In this document: positions 34,651-42,975 of the stretch, piece by piece
How the letters are laid out: every line of letters starts with the position of its first letter
Position numbering within the stretch: the first letter of the stretch is position 1
Origin: Janthinobacterium rivuli
GTDB taxonomy: Bacteria > Pseudomonadota > Gammaproteobacteria > Burkholderiales > Burkholderiaceae_D
Length of the DNA stretch: 64,000 nt
Direction of reading: 5' to 3'
Assembly (NCBI RefSeq): GCF_009208735.1
Contig: NZ_WFLJ01000009.1
Location: 186,001 to 250,000 of the forward strand
Position numbers and translations under genes: made by a program
The notes under the pieces: generated by a model
What the model was told of the DNA's origin: nothing
Seen by the model: the letters and a program-made list of their open reading frames with translations, nothing else
Databases searched by the model: none

Positions 34651-36435
34651 TCACAAACTGACATTCAAGCGCGCCAGGGTACTTTTCAGCGCATCGTTTT
34701 TCGGGTCCTTGCTGCGCGCTTCGCGCCACAGCTTTTGCGCCTCATCCTTGTCGCCCTTCTGCCACAGCACTTCGCCCAGGTGGACGGCGATTTCCGGGTC
34801 GCTGCGCACGGCATAGGCGCGGCGCAGCGCGTTTTCCGCCGCGGCCAGGTTGCCCATGCGGAACTGCACCCAGCCCATGCTGTCCATGATGAACGGGTCG
34901 CCCGGCGCCATCTGCAGGGCTTTCTCGATCAGCGCATGGGCCTCGGGCAGGCGGATGCCCCGTTCGGCCAGCGAATAGCCGAGGGCGTTGTACGCGTGCT
35001 GGTTGTCGGGCGCCAGCGCCATCACGCGGCGCAGGCTCGCCTCCATCAGCTCGAGCTTGTCCAGGCGCTCGGCCAGCAAGGCGTAGTCGTACAGCAGCTC
35101 CGGATTGTCGGGGAAGCGCAGCAAGGCGTTTTCCAGCACCGTGTAGGCGCTTTGCACGTAGCCGGCATCGCGCAGGAATTGCGCGTCGACCAGCAGCACC
35201 TGCGCCTGGCTTGCCGGATCGTCCGTTTCGATTTCCGTCAGCGCCTTGCGCGCCGCATCGAGATTGCCGCCACGGGCGATCAGCTGGGCGCGGCGCAGGC
35301 GCGCCTCGACATAACCGCTGGACGCGCTGTTGTCGACCTTGTCCAGCCAGGCGATGGCGCCGGCCGTGTCGCCGCGCGTCTCGGCGATCTGCGACAGGAT
35401 CATCAGGGCCTTGAACGGGTCGCGCGTGTCGCCCGGGGATTTTTCGAGCACGGCCAGGAAGCGCTTGAAGTACTGCTCCGCGCCCTTGGTATCTTCCAGC
35501 TGCAGCGCCACGATGCCGAGCGCATACAGGCCGCCCACGTTGTCGGGCTGGCTTTTCAGCAGCAGCAGGAACTGGTCGCGCGCCGGCTCCAGCTGTTTTT
35601 GCTCGACCAGCAGGCGCGCATACGCGCCGCGCACTTCGACGGCGTCCGGATTCTTTTGCAGGAAGGTGGCCAGCACCTTGCCCGCCGCCGCGGGTTCGCC
35701 CGTCACCTGTGCCAGGGTCAGCGCGGCCAACTCGGAGTTCGGCTTGATCGCCAGCGCCTTGTTCGCTTCGCCGATGGCGCGCTCACGCTCGCCGAGCGAC
35801 AAGGCGCCCTGCGCCAGCACCAGGTGCGCTTCGAACATGTCCAGGTAGGGTTGCACCAGGCGCGTGAGCATGGCATACGCGAACAGCTTGTCATTCGAGC
35901 GCGACAAAATCTGCTGCATCTGGAACAGGGCCACGCCGCGTGCGCCCGCCGGCGCCTTGGCCAGGCGCTCGGCGAAGATCGGTTCGGCTTCGTCGATCTT
36001 GTCCGTCAGGACGACAAAGCCGAGGAAGAATTGCGTTGCCTCGTCCGATTCGGGCGCCAGCTCGCGCCACAGGCGGATGGCCGCCAGCGCTTCGCTGCCC
36101 TGCTTGGCGGCCAGCGCCATTTCGGATGCGCGGCGCGCCAGGCGCGGGTCGCGCGTCTGCTGCGCCGCCACCATCATCGTCACGTACGGCCCTTGCCACT
36201 GGCCGCTCTTGAATTCCATTTCCGCCTTGGTCAGCTTGTACAGCAGGTCGCTGCTCAATTCGACCTTGGGCAGTTTCTCGCCCTTGGCGTCGTCGCCGGA
36301 TTCGGTGTCGGGCACTGGCTGCGCCGTGGCAGCAGCAGGGCTGGCCACCCCATCGACAGGGGCGACAGGCGTCTGTGCCATGGCATGCGTGGCCATCAGG
36401 GCGGACAAGGTTACAATGGCGAAAGCGTTTTTCAA
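34651..36435 (-). CDS. Periplasmic TPR-repeat protein, TTG start
   Basis: 594 aa from a TTG at 36435, which gives a clean signal peptide (KNAFAIVTLSALMATHAMAQ) and has AGGA seven bases ahead; a further TTG eight codons upstream is also in frame. After an Ala/Pro-rich linker the protein is a long array of tetratricopeptide-type helical pairs, for example ALSLGERERAIGEANKALAI, YALGIVALQLEDTKGAEQYF, YNALGYSLAERGIRLPEAHA and MGWVQFRMGNLAAAENALRR. It is probably a scaffold for an envelope complex. It is upstream of lolB, from which the palindrome separates it, and divergent from mutM. No enzymatic domain is seen. Confidence 0.85.
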   Translation of the reverse strand: MKNAFAIVTLSALMATHAMAQTPVAPVDGVASPAAATAQPVPDTESGDDAKGEKLPKVELSSDLLYKLTKAEMEFKSGQWQGPYVTMMVAAQQTRDPRLARRASEMALAAKQGSEALAAIRLWRELAPESDEATQFFLGFVVLTDKIDEAEPIFAERLAKAPAGARGVALFQMQQILSRSNDKLFAYAMLTRLVQPYLDMFEAHLVLAQGALSLGERERAIGEANKALAIKPNSELAALTLAQVTGEPAAAGKVLATFLQKNPDAVEVRGAYARLLVEQKQLEPARDQFLLLLKSQPDNVGGLYALGIVALQLEDTKGAEQYFKRFLAVLEKSPGDTRDPFKALMILSQIAETRGDTAGAIAWLDKVDNSASSGYVEARLRRAQLIARGGNLDAARKALTEIETDDPASQAQVLLVDAQFLRDAGYVQSAYTVLENALLRFPDNPELLYDYALLAERLDKLELMEASLRRVMALAPDNQHAYNALGYSLAERGIRLPEAHALIEKALQMAPGDPFIMDSMGWVQFRMGNLAAAENALRRAYAVRSDPEIAVHLGEVLWQKGDKDEAQKLWREARSKDPKNDALKSTLARLNVSL

Positions 36436-36602
36436 AGGCTGATCCTGGCTAAACGGCAAAGTTTGATTCTACGCCCAACGCGGCTATCGCGTACTTCACG
36501 TATGTAACGAAATATATACGTCGTGGCGGCGTAGCGTGCCCGGGCCAGCCGTTCGCCGGCAACCCGCCTGTTTTTTACCCGGTTTTCCACCATTCGAGCC
36601 CT

Positions 36603-37439
36603 ATGCCAGAATTGCCAGAAGTCGAAGTCACACGGCGCGGTGTCGCGCCCCACATCGAAGGCCGTGCCGTGCGCGCCGTCGTGCTGCGCCGCGACGGCCT
36701 GCGTTGGCCCTTCCCCCCTGCCCTGGGCGAACAATTGTCGGGGCAAACCATCGGCTTGACGGGGCGGCGCGGCAAATACCTGCTGATCCACTTCCGCCAC
36801 GGCACCCTGATCATCCACCTGGGCATGTCGGGCCATTTGCGCGTGCTGCCGCCGGGGACGGAGGCGCAAAAGCACGACCATTTCGACCTCGTCGTGGAAG
36901 ACGCGGACGGCGGCAGCCAGGTGCTGCGCATGACGGACCCGCGCCGCTTCGGCGCCGTGCTGTGGCACGACGAGGCCGACGGCCCGCTCGATGGCCACGC
37001 GCTGCTGCGCGGCCTGGGCACGGAACCGCTGGAAGGCGGCTTCACGGGCCAGCTGCTGTTCGAGAAAACGCGCAACAAGGGCAGCAATATCAAGCAGGTG
37101 CTGATGGCGGGCGACATCGTCGTCGGCGTGGGCAATATCTATTGTTCCGAAAGCCTGTTCCGCGCGGGGATCAACCCGAAGACGCCGGCCCGGCGCATTG
37201 GCCTGGCCCGCTATGAGAAACTGGCGCAATCGATCCGCGACGTGCTGGCCGAAGCCATCGTGCAAGGCGGCAGCACCCTGCGCGACTTCATCGGCGTGAA
37301 CGGCCAGTCCGGCTACTTCCAGCAGACGTATTTCACGTACAACCGCGCGGGCAAGCCATGCCGCGTCTGCGGCGCGCCGATCCGGCAAATCGTGCAGGGC
37401 CAGCGTTCCACGTTTTACTGCGTGAATTGTCAAAAGTAA
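36603..37439 (+). CDS. mutM: Formamidopyrimidine/8-oxoguanine DNA glycosylase
   Basis: 278 aa. It starts MPELPEVEVTRRGVAPHIEG with the catalytic Pro2 and Glu3. The helix-two-turn-helix region reads VVGVGNIYCSESLFRAGINP, and the C-terminal zinc finger is CRVCGAPIRQ...FYCVNCQK with four Cys. It excises 8-oxoguanine and FaPy lesions opposite C. The next gene, a dynamin-like GTPase, begins 21 bp downstream and mutY follows, so the two GO-system glycosylases flank it in one likely operon. Confidence 0.97.
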   Translation: MPELPEVEVTRRGVAPHIEGRAVRAVVLRRDGLRWPFPPALGEQLSGQTIGLTGRRGKYLLIHFRHGTLIIHLGMSGHLRVLPPGTEAQKHDHFDLVVEDADGGSQVLRMTDPRRFGAVLWHDEADGPLDGHALLRGLGTEPLEGGFTGQLLFEKTRNKGSNIKQVLMAGDIVVGVGNIYCSESLFRAGINPKTPARRIGLARYEKLAQSIRDVLAEAIVQGGSTLRDFIGVNGQSGYFQQTYFTYNRAGKPCRVCGAPIRQIVQGQRSTFYCVNCQK

Positions 37440-37460
37440 GTCATACGCAAAGGGAGCCAG

Positions 37461-39362
37461 ATGGTCAGAGACTTGGAACAATACAGCGCGTGGCGCCAGG
37501 ACGTGCAGGCCGCCTTGCAGGCATACCGGCAAGCCGCCAGCGCGGCGGGCCTGGTCGACGGCGCCTCCGCGCTGCGCCTGGCGCGCTGTGGCTCCCGCCT
37601 GGCCGATGACCGTTTATCGGTGGCCTTCGTGGCGGAGTTCTCGCGCGGCAAATCCGAGCTGATCAACGCCATCTTCTTTGCCGGCTACGGCCAGCGCATC
37701 CTGCCCTCGGGCGCGGGCCGCACCACCATGTGCCCCACCGAGCTGCTGTACGACGCGGCCTGGCCGCCATCGATCCGGCTGCTGCCCATCGAGACGCGCG
37801 CACAGAACCTGTCGACCAGCGACTACCGCGACCTGCCCGCCGCCTGGACCGTCCTGCCCCTGAATATCGAGGCGGGCGGCGACATGCAGGAAGCCATCCG
37901 CCAGGTCAGCCTGACGAAAAAAGTCAGCGTGGAAGAAGCGGCGCGCTACGGCCTGTACGACGCCGACGACGCGGACGCTCCCGCCATGCTCGACGAGGAC
38001 GGCCAGGTGGAAATTTCCATGTGGCGCCACGCCATCATCAACTTCCCCCATCCGCTGCTGAAACAGGGCCTCGTCATCCTCGACACGCCGGGCCTGAACG
38101 CCATCGGCACGGAACCGGAACTGACCCTGAACCTGATCCCGAATGCGCACGCGGTGCTGTTCATCCTGGCGGCCGACACGGGCGTCACGCGCAGCGACAT
38201 CGAGGTATGGCGCAACCATATCGGCGCCGGCGCGGGGCGATTGGTGGTGCTCAACAAGATCGACAGCATGTGGGATGAATTGCGCGGCGATGCCGAAGTG
38301 GCGCAGGCGATCGAACGCCAGCAGGCCAGCGTGGCGCATCTGTTGACACTGGACACCGGCCAGGTGTTTCCCGTCTCTGCGCAAAAGGCCCTGGTTGGCA
38401 AGATCAACCACGATGCGGCGCTGCTGGACAAGAGCCGTTTGCTGCCGCTGGAGACGGCCCTGTTCGAGGAGCTGATCCCCGCGCGCAAGGACATCATCCG
38501 GCGCCAGCTGGCGTTCGACCTGGACGCCATCGAAGCGGCGCAGCAGGTGCAGGCGGCGGCGCGCGCGCGCGGCATCGCCGAGCAGCTGCACGAACTGCAC
38601 AGCTTGCGCGGCAAGAACCAGAGCGTGATTGCGCACATGATGCGGCGCATCGATATCGAGAAGAAGGAATTCGACAGCAGCCTGTTCAAGCTGCAGGCAA
38701 CGCGCGCCGTGTTCACCCGCCTGTCGACGGAGCTGTACACGAGCCTGGGCATGGACATCGTGCGCGACGATATCGATGGCGTGCGCGCCGCCATGCAGCG
38801 CAGCCGCTTTTTCACGGGCTTGCGCGAAGCCGTGCGCCAGTACTTCGAGCGCATCGCCAGCAACCTGGACCGCTCGGAAGGCAAGACGGCCGAGATCACG
38901 GAAATGATGAACGTGATGTACCGCAAATTCGCCTCCGAACATGGCCTGGCGCTGGCCTTGCCGATGCCGTTTTCACTGGCCCGCTATCGCCAGGAAATCG
39001 CCGACATCGAAGCCGTGTATCACAAGCAGTTCGGCACGGCGACCCTGCTGACCACCAGCCGCGTCGTGCTGATGGAAAAATTTTTCGACACCATCGCCTC
39101 GCGCGTGCGCCGCAGCTTCACCAACGCCAACGACGACGCCAGCGCCTGGCTGAAAGTCATCATGGCGCCGCTCGAAGCGCAGATCGTCGAATACAAGGAA
39201 CAGCTGAAACTGCGCTTTGCCTCGATCCAGCGCATCCACGACGCGACGGGCAGCCTGGAACAGAAGATCGCCGGCTTCGAAGCGAGCCTGGCGGCGCTCG
39301 AACGCGACAAGGCGCAGCTGGCGCAATTGCTGGCCGCCTTGCGCGCCGCCAGCGCAAGCTGA
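37461..39362 (+). CDS. Dynamin-family GTPase between mutM and mutY
   Basis: 633 aa. The GTPase motifs are readable: G1 AEFSRGKSELINAI (about residues 57-70; the first Gly of GxxxxGKS is Ala), G2 GRTTMCPTEL, G3 LDTPGLNAIG (about 211-220) and G4 LNKID (about 260). The region after 340 is helical, with coiled-coil character at 395-415 and at the C-terminus (KIAGFEASLAALERDKAQLA). No transmembrane helix is obvious. Bacterial dynamin-like proteins remodel membranes; what this subgroup does is not established. It is 21 bp after mutM and 33 bp before mutY. Confidence 0.85.
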   Translation: MVRDLEQYSAWRQDVQAALQAYRQAASAAGLVDGASALRLARCGSRLADDRLSVAFVAEFSRGKSELINAIFFAGYGQRILPSGAGRTTMCPTELLYDAAWPPSIRLLPIETRAQNLSTSDYRDLPAAWTVLPLNIEAGGDMQEAIRQVSLTKKVSVEEAARYGLYDADDADAPAMLDEDGQVEISMWRHAIINFPHPLLKQGLVILDTPGLNAIGTEPELTLNLIPNAHAVLFILAADTGVTRSDIEVWRNHIGAGAGRLVVLNKIDSMWDELRGDAEVAQAIERQQASVAHLLTLDTGQVFPVSAQKALVGKINHDAALLDKSRLLPLETALFEELIPARKDIIRRQLAFDLDAIEAAQQVQAAARARGIAEQLHELHSLRGKNQSVIAHMMRRIDIEKKEFDSSLFKLQATRAVFTRLSTELYTSLGMDIVRDDIDGVRAAMQRSRFFTGLREAVRQYFERIASNLDRSEGKTAEITEMMNVMYRKFASEHGLALALPMPFSLARYRQEIADIEAVYHKQFGTATLLTTSRVVLMEKFFDTIASRVRRSFTNANDDASAWLKVIMAPLEAQIVEYKEQLKLRFASIQRIHDATGSLEQKIAGFEASLAALERDKAQLAQLLAALRAASAS

Positions 39363-39395
39363 GCCACATCAAACAACAGAACACTGGAACCCTGC

Positions 39396-40559
39396 ATGAA
39401 ACGTCTGCTGCATCCGCTCTCGCCCGCCACGGGCGCGGCACCTTTAGAAGACTATATCGACCCCACTTTTTCCGCCACCGTCATCGCCTGGCAAAAGCAG
39501 CATGGCCGCCATGCGCTGCCGTGGCAAAACACGCGCGACGCCTACCTGATCTGGCTGTCCGAAATCATGCTGCAGCAAACCCAGGTCACCGCCGTACTCG
39601 GTTACTACGCGCGCTTCCTCGAACGCTTCCCCACCCTGCGCGACCTCGCCAGCGCGCCCGTCGAAGACGTGATGGCGCAGTGGAGCGGCCTTGGCTACTA
39701 CACGCGGGCGCGCAACCTGCACAAGTGCGCGCAGCGCGTGGTGGCCGAATACGACGGCGTCTTCCCCAGCGATCCGGCCCTGCTGGCCGACCTGCCCGGC
39801 ATCGGCCGCTCGACGGCCGCCGCCATCTCCGCGTTTTCCAGCGGCACGCGCGCGGCCATCATGGACGGCAACGTCAAGCGCGTCTTCGCGCGCGCGTTCG
39901 GCATCGATGCCTACCCCGGCGAAAAACGCGTCGAGGAAGCCATGTGGCGCCGCGCCGAGGCGCTGCTGCCGGAGACTGGCATCGAAGCCTACACGCAGGG
40001 CTTGATGGACTTCGGCGCCACCCTGTGCACGCGCAGCAGCCCCGATTGCGGCCGCTGCCCGCTGCAGCCGCGCTGCGTGGCCTACGCCACCCATCGGGTC
40101 AAAGACTTACCGGTGCGCAAACCGAAGAAAACCAGCCCGGAAAAACACGCGGTCATGCTCGTCGTCATCGACGATGGCCAGGTGCTGCTGGAGCAGCGCC
40201 CCGGCTCCGGCATCTGGGGCGGCTTGCTGTCGCTGCCGGAACTCGATGGCCACGTGCTGGCCGATGCAGACTGTCCGCGCGACATCGACCAGGATGCGCT
40301 GGCGCGCGCCGTGGCGCCCTTCGGCGCCATCGAGACGCAGGAACGGCTGCTGCCCATCGTGCACGTGTTTACCCACTACAAACTGCACATCGTCCCCTGC
40401 CGCATCACCCTGGCGCGCCGTCTGGCGCTGGCCGGAGAGTCCACCCACGTCTGGTACGACGGCGCGAACATCGCCGACGCGCCGCTGCCGGCGCCCATCA
40501 AGAAACTGCTGCTGGACCTGTTCGGCGATGCGCGTTCGGCGCAGCGCAGCATGTTCTAG
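39396..40559 (+). CDS. mutY: A/G-specific adenine DNA glycosylase
   Basis: 387 aa. The HhH-GPD fold includes LSEIMLQQTQVTAV (catalytic Glu), LPGIGRSTAAAI (helix-hairpin-helix) and MDGNVKRVFAR (catalytic Asp). The [4Fe-4S] loop CTRSSPDCGRCPLQPRC has the standard C-x6-C-x2-C-x5-C spacing. The C-terminal NUDIX-like domain (LVVIDDGQVLLEQRPGSGIW to the end) recognises 8-oxoG opposite A. Residues about 20-25 before the canonical domain are extra. The TAG stop overlaps the GTG start of ttrS. Confidence 0.97.
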   Translation: MKRLLHPLSPATGAAPLEDYIDPTFSATVIAWQKQHGRHALPWQNTRDAYLIWLSEIMLQQTQVTAVLGYYARFLERFPTLRDLASAPVEDVMAQWSGLGYYTRARNLHKCAQRVVAEYDGVFPSDPALLADLPGIGRSTAAAISAFSSGTRAAIMDGNVKRVFARAFGIDAYPGEKRVEEAMWRRAEALLPETGIEAYTQGLMDFGATLCTRSSPDCGRCPLQPRCVAYATHRVKDLPVRKPKKTSPEKHAVMLVVIDDGQVLLEQRPGSGIWGGLLSLPELDGHVLADADCPRDIDQDALARAVAPFGAIETQERLLPIVHVFTHYKLHIVPCRITLARRLALAGESTHVWYDGANIADAPLPAPIKKLLLDLFGDARSAQRSMF

Positions 40560-42364
40560 TGCGCAGGCTTGTCGTACTGGCGCTGGCGGCGCTGTGTTGG
40601 CACGGCGTTCAAGCGGCCGACGAACTGCCAGAGGTGAGAATAGGCGTGCTGGCCTACAAGGGCGGCGACGCCGTGCAGCAGGACTGGTCGTACGTGACGC
40701 GCCACCTGCAAGCCAGCATCCCCGGCATCCGTTTTACATTGGCCGACTACGACCAGGCGGGATTGACGCGCGCCGTGCAGTCGCAAGCCATCGCCTTCGC
40801 CATCACCAGCAGCGGCCATTACGTGGCGCTGGAACACAGCGATGGAGCCAGCCGCATCGCCACGCTCGAATCGCCATGGACGGACTCGCCGCGCCAGGCC
40901 ATCGGCTCGGCCATCGTCGTGCGCAGCGCGTCGCCGCTGCACGACCTGGCCGACCTGGCGGGCAAGAACGTGATGGCGGTGGCGCCCGACGCCTTTGGCG
41001 GCTACCAGATCGCCGCGCGCGAACTGCGCGAAGCGGGCATCGATCCCACGCATGATTTCGCCAGCCTGCGCTACAGCGGCTTTCCCTCGCAGCAGATCGT
41101 CGACGCCGTGCGCGCCGGGCGCATGGATGCGGGCATCGTGCGCACCTGTTTGCTGGAACAGATGGTGGCGCGCGGCGAAGTGCGCGCCGAGGAACTGCGC
41201 GTGATCACCACGCGCCCGATTCCCGGTTTTCGCTGCGCCAGCTCGTCGCGGCTATATCCGGACTGGCCCTTCGTGGCCCTGCGCCAGACGCCGCCCGCGC
41301 TGGCAAAAAAAGTGGCGCAAGCCCTGCTGGCCATGCCGCGCACCGAGGAAGGCTACAGCTGGACGGTGCCCAGCGATTACCAGATCGTCGATGAACTGTT
41401 CCGCGACCTGCGCATCGGTCCCTACGCCTATCTGGACAAGCTGACGTTCGAGACGGCGCTGCGCCGCTACTGGGGCTGGATGCTGCTGGTGCTGGCCCTG
41501 CTCGTCGCCTGGGCCGTGCACACGGTGCGCGTGGAATACCTGGTCAGCCGGCGCACGGAGCAACTGCGCGCCGCCCAGCACCAGCAGCGCGCGCTGGAAG
41601 AGCAGGCGCGCCAGCGCCAGGCCACGCTCGATCACACGGCGCGCCTGGCGATTCTGGGCGAGATGGCCAGCGCCATCGCGCACGAATTGAACCAGCCGCT
41701 GGCGGCCATCGGCAATTTCGCGCGCGGCATGGCGCGCCGCATCGCGGCGGGCCGGCTCGACGCGGCGCCGCTGCTCGACGGCGCGCAGGAAATCGCCACG
41801 CAAAGCGAACGCGCGGGCGCCATCATGGGTCACATCCGCGCGATGGCGCAAAAGCGTCCCGCGCACAGCACGGCCTTCGCCCTGGCCGACGCCGTGGAGC
41901 AGGCGGTCTCGCTGTTCCGCGCGGCCCATCCGCAAGCCAATATCAGCTGGCGCCACGAGGCGGCCAGCGCGGCACCGCGCGTGCTGGCCGACCCACAGCA
42001 AGTGCAGCAGGTGCTGCTCAATTTACTGAAAAATGCGCTCGATGCGCAGGTGGAAAACGACAATCCGCAGCATGCCATCGGCGTGCTGCTGCACCGCGAA
42101 AACGGCGCCTGCACGGTGGCCGTGCGCGATGCCGGCTGCGGCCTGCAGGCGGCGCAGATGGCGCGCCTGTTCGAGCCCTTCTTCACCACCAAGGCCGAAG
42201 GCCTGGGCCTGGGCATGTCGCTCAGCAAAAGCATCATCGAATCGTTCGGCGGCAGCCTGTCGGCGCACGCCAACGCCGATGCGCCGGGCTTGACGGTCTG
42301 GTTCCGCCTGCCCGAAGATAGCGGCATGGCAGCACATCAGGAAACACCAGAGGAAACACCATGA
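40559..42364 (+). CDS. ttrS: Tetrathionate-sensing histidine kinase TtrS
   Basis: 601 aa. The GTG start (40559) shares a base with the mutY stop. It has an N-terminal signal (VRRLVVLALAALCWHGVQAA), then a PhnD-like periplasmic binding domain (EVRIGVLAYKGGDAVQQDWS to about 290, with AFAITSSGHYVALEHSDG), one membrane helix (about 304-322), a coiled coil, HisKA with the phospho-His in SAIAHELNQPLAAIG, and HATPase_c with the N-box NLLKNALDAQ and G-box GLGLGMSLSKSII. This is the TtrS layout; the ligand should be tetrathionate. The neighbouring ttrR and ttrBCA support the call. The longer frame that runs back through mutY is an artefact. Confidence 0.88.
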   Translation: MRRLVVLALAALCWHGVQAADELPEVRIGVLAYKGGDAVQQDWSYVTRHLQASIPGIRFTLADYDQAGLTRAVQSQAIAFAITSSGHYVALEHSDGASRIATLESPWTDSPRQAIGSAIVVRSASPLHDLADLAGKNVMAVAPDAFGGYQIAARELREAGIDPTHDFASLRYSGFPSQQIVDAVRAGRMDAGIVRTCLLEQMVARGEVRAEELRVITTRPIPGFRCASSSRLYPDWPFVALRQTPPALAKKVAQALLAMPRTEEGYSWTVPSDYQIVDELFRDLRIGPYAYLDKLTFETALRRYWGWMLLVLALLVAWAVHTVRVEYLVSRRTEQLRAAQHQQRALEEQARQRQATLDHTARLAILGEMASAIAHELNQPLAAIGNFARGMARRIAAGRLDAAPLLDGAQEIATQSERAGAIMGHIRAMAQKRPAHSTAFALADAVEQAVSLFRAAHPQANISWRHEAASAAPRVLADPQQVQQVLLNLLKNALDAQVENDNPQHAIGVLLHRENGACTVAVRDAGCGLQAAQMARLFEPFFTTKAEGLGLGMSLSKSIIESFGGSLSAHANADAPGLTVWFRLPEDSGMAAHQETPEETP

Positions 42365-42975
42365 ACGAAAGCGATGCCATCATCTTTGTCGTCGACGACG
42401 ATGCCGCCATGCGCCGCTCGCTGGCCTATCTGTTCGATTCGGCCGGCTGGCAAGTGCAGGCGTTTGAATCGGCGCGCGATTTCCTGCAGCGCTATGCCGG
42501 CCATGCGCCCGGCTGTCTGCTGCTCGACGTGCGCATGCCCATGATGAGCGGGCTGGAACTGCAACAGGAGCTGGCGCGCCATGCGATCTCCTTGCCCGTG
42601 ATTTTCCTCAGCGGCCACGGCGACCTGGCCATGGCCGTGCAAACGATGAAGGCGGGCGCCTGCGATTTTCTGGAAAAACCATGCAAGGACCAGGTATTGC
42701 TGGACGCCGTCTCGCGCGCCGTGGCCCGCAGCGTGGAAGAAAGCCGCAGCGCCGCCAGCGCGAATACGGCGCAATCGGCGCTGGCCAGGCTCACTGCACG
42801 CGAGCGCGAAGTGGCCCTGCTGATGGCCGAAGGCAAAGCCTCGAAAGTCATCGCCCGCGAACTGGGCATCAGCGACAAGACGGTGCAGGTGCACCGCCAT
42901 AACACGATGGAAAAACTGGGCCTGCATTCAGCAGCCGAGGTGGCCCGGCTGCTGATGGCGGGTGGACAAATCTAG
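42361..42975 (+). CDS. ttrR: Tetrathionate response regulator TtrR
   Basis: 204 aa, FixJ/NarL type. The receiver has DDD (residues 12-14), the phospho-Asp in LLLDVRMPMMSGLELQQEL (about residue 56), Ser/Thr in FLSGHG and Lys in FLEKPCK. A LuxR-type HTH follows (LTAREREVALLMAEGKASKV, IARELGISDKTVQVHRHNTM). The start overlaps the ttrS stop (ATGA). It should activate the ttrBCA operon, which converges on it; the stop codons of ttrR and ttrA overlap in a CTAG. Confidence 0.9.
   Translation: MNESDAIIFVVDDDAAMRRSLAYLFDSAGWQVQAFESARDFLQRYAGHAPGCLLLDVRMPMMSGLELQQELARHAISLPVIFLSGHGDLAMAVQTMKAGACDFLEKPCKDQVLLDAVSRAVARSVEESRSAASANTAQSALARLTAREREVALLMAEGKASKVIARELGISDKTVQVHRHNTMEKLGLHSAAEVARLLMAGGQI

Noticed and set aside
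39521..42364. A single 947-codon frame reading through mutY into ttrS
   Set aside because: The first third is mutY in the wrong frame. The GTG at 40559 gives a clean signal peptide and a normal TtrS.
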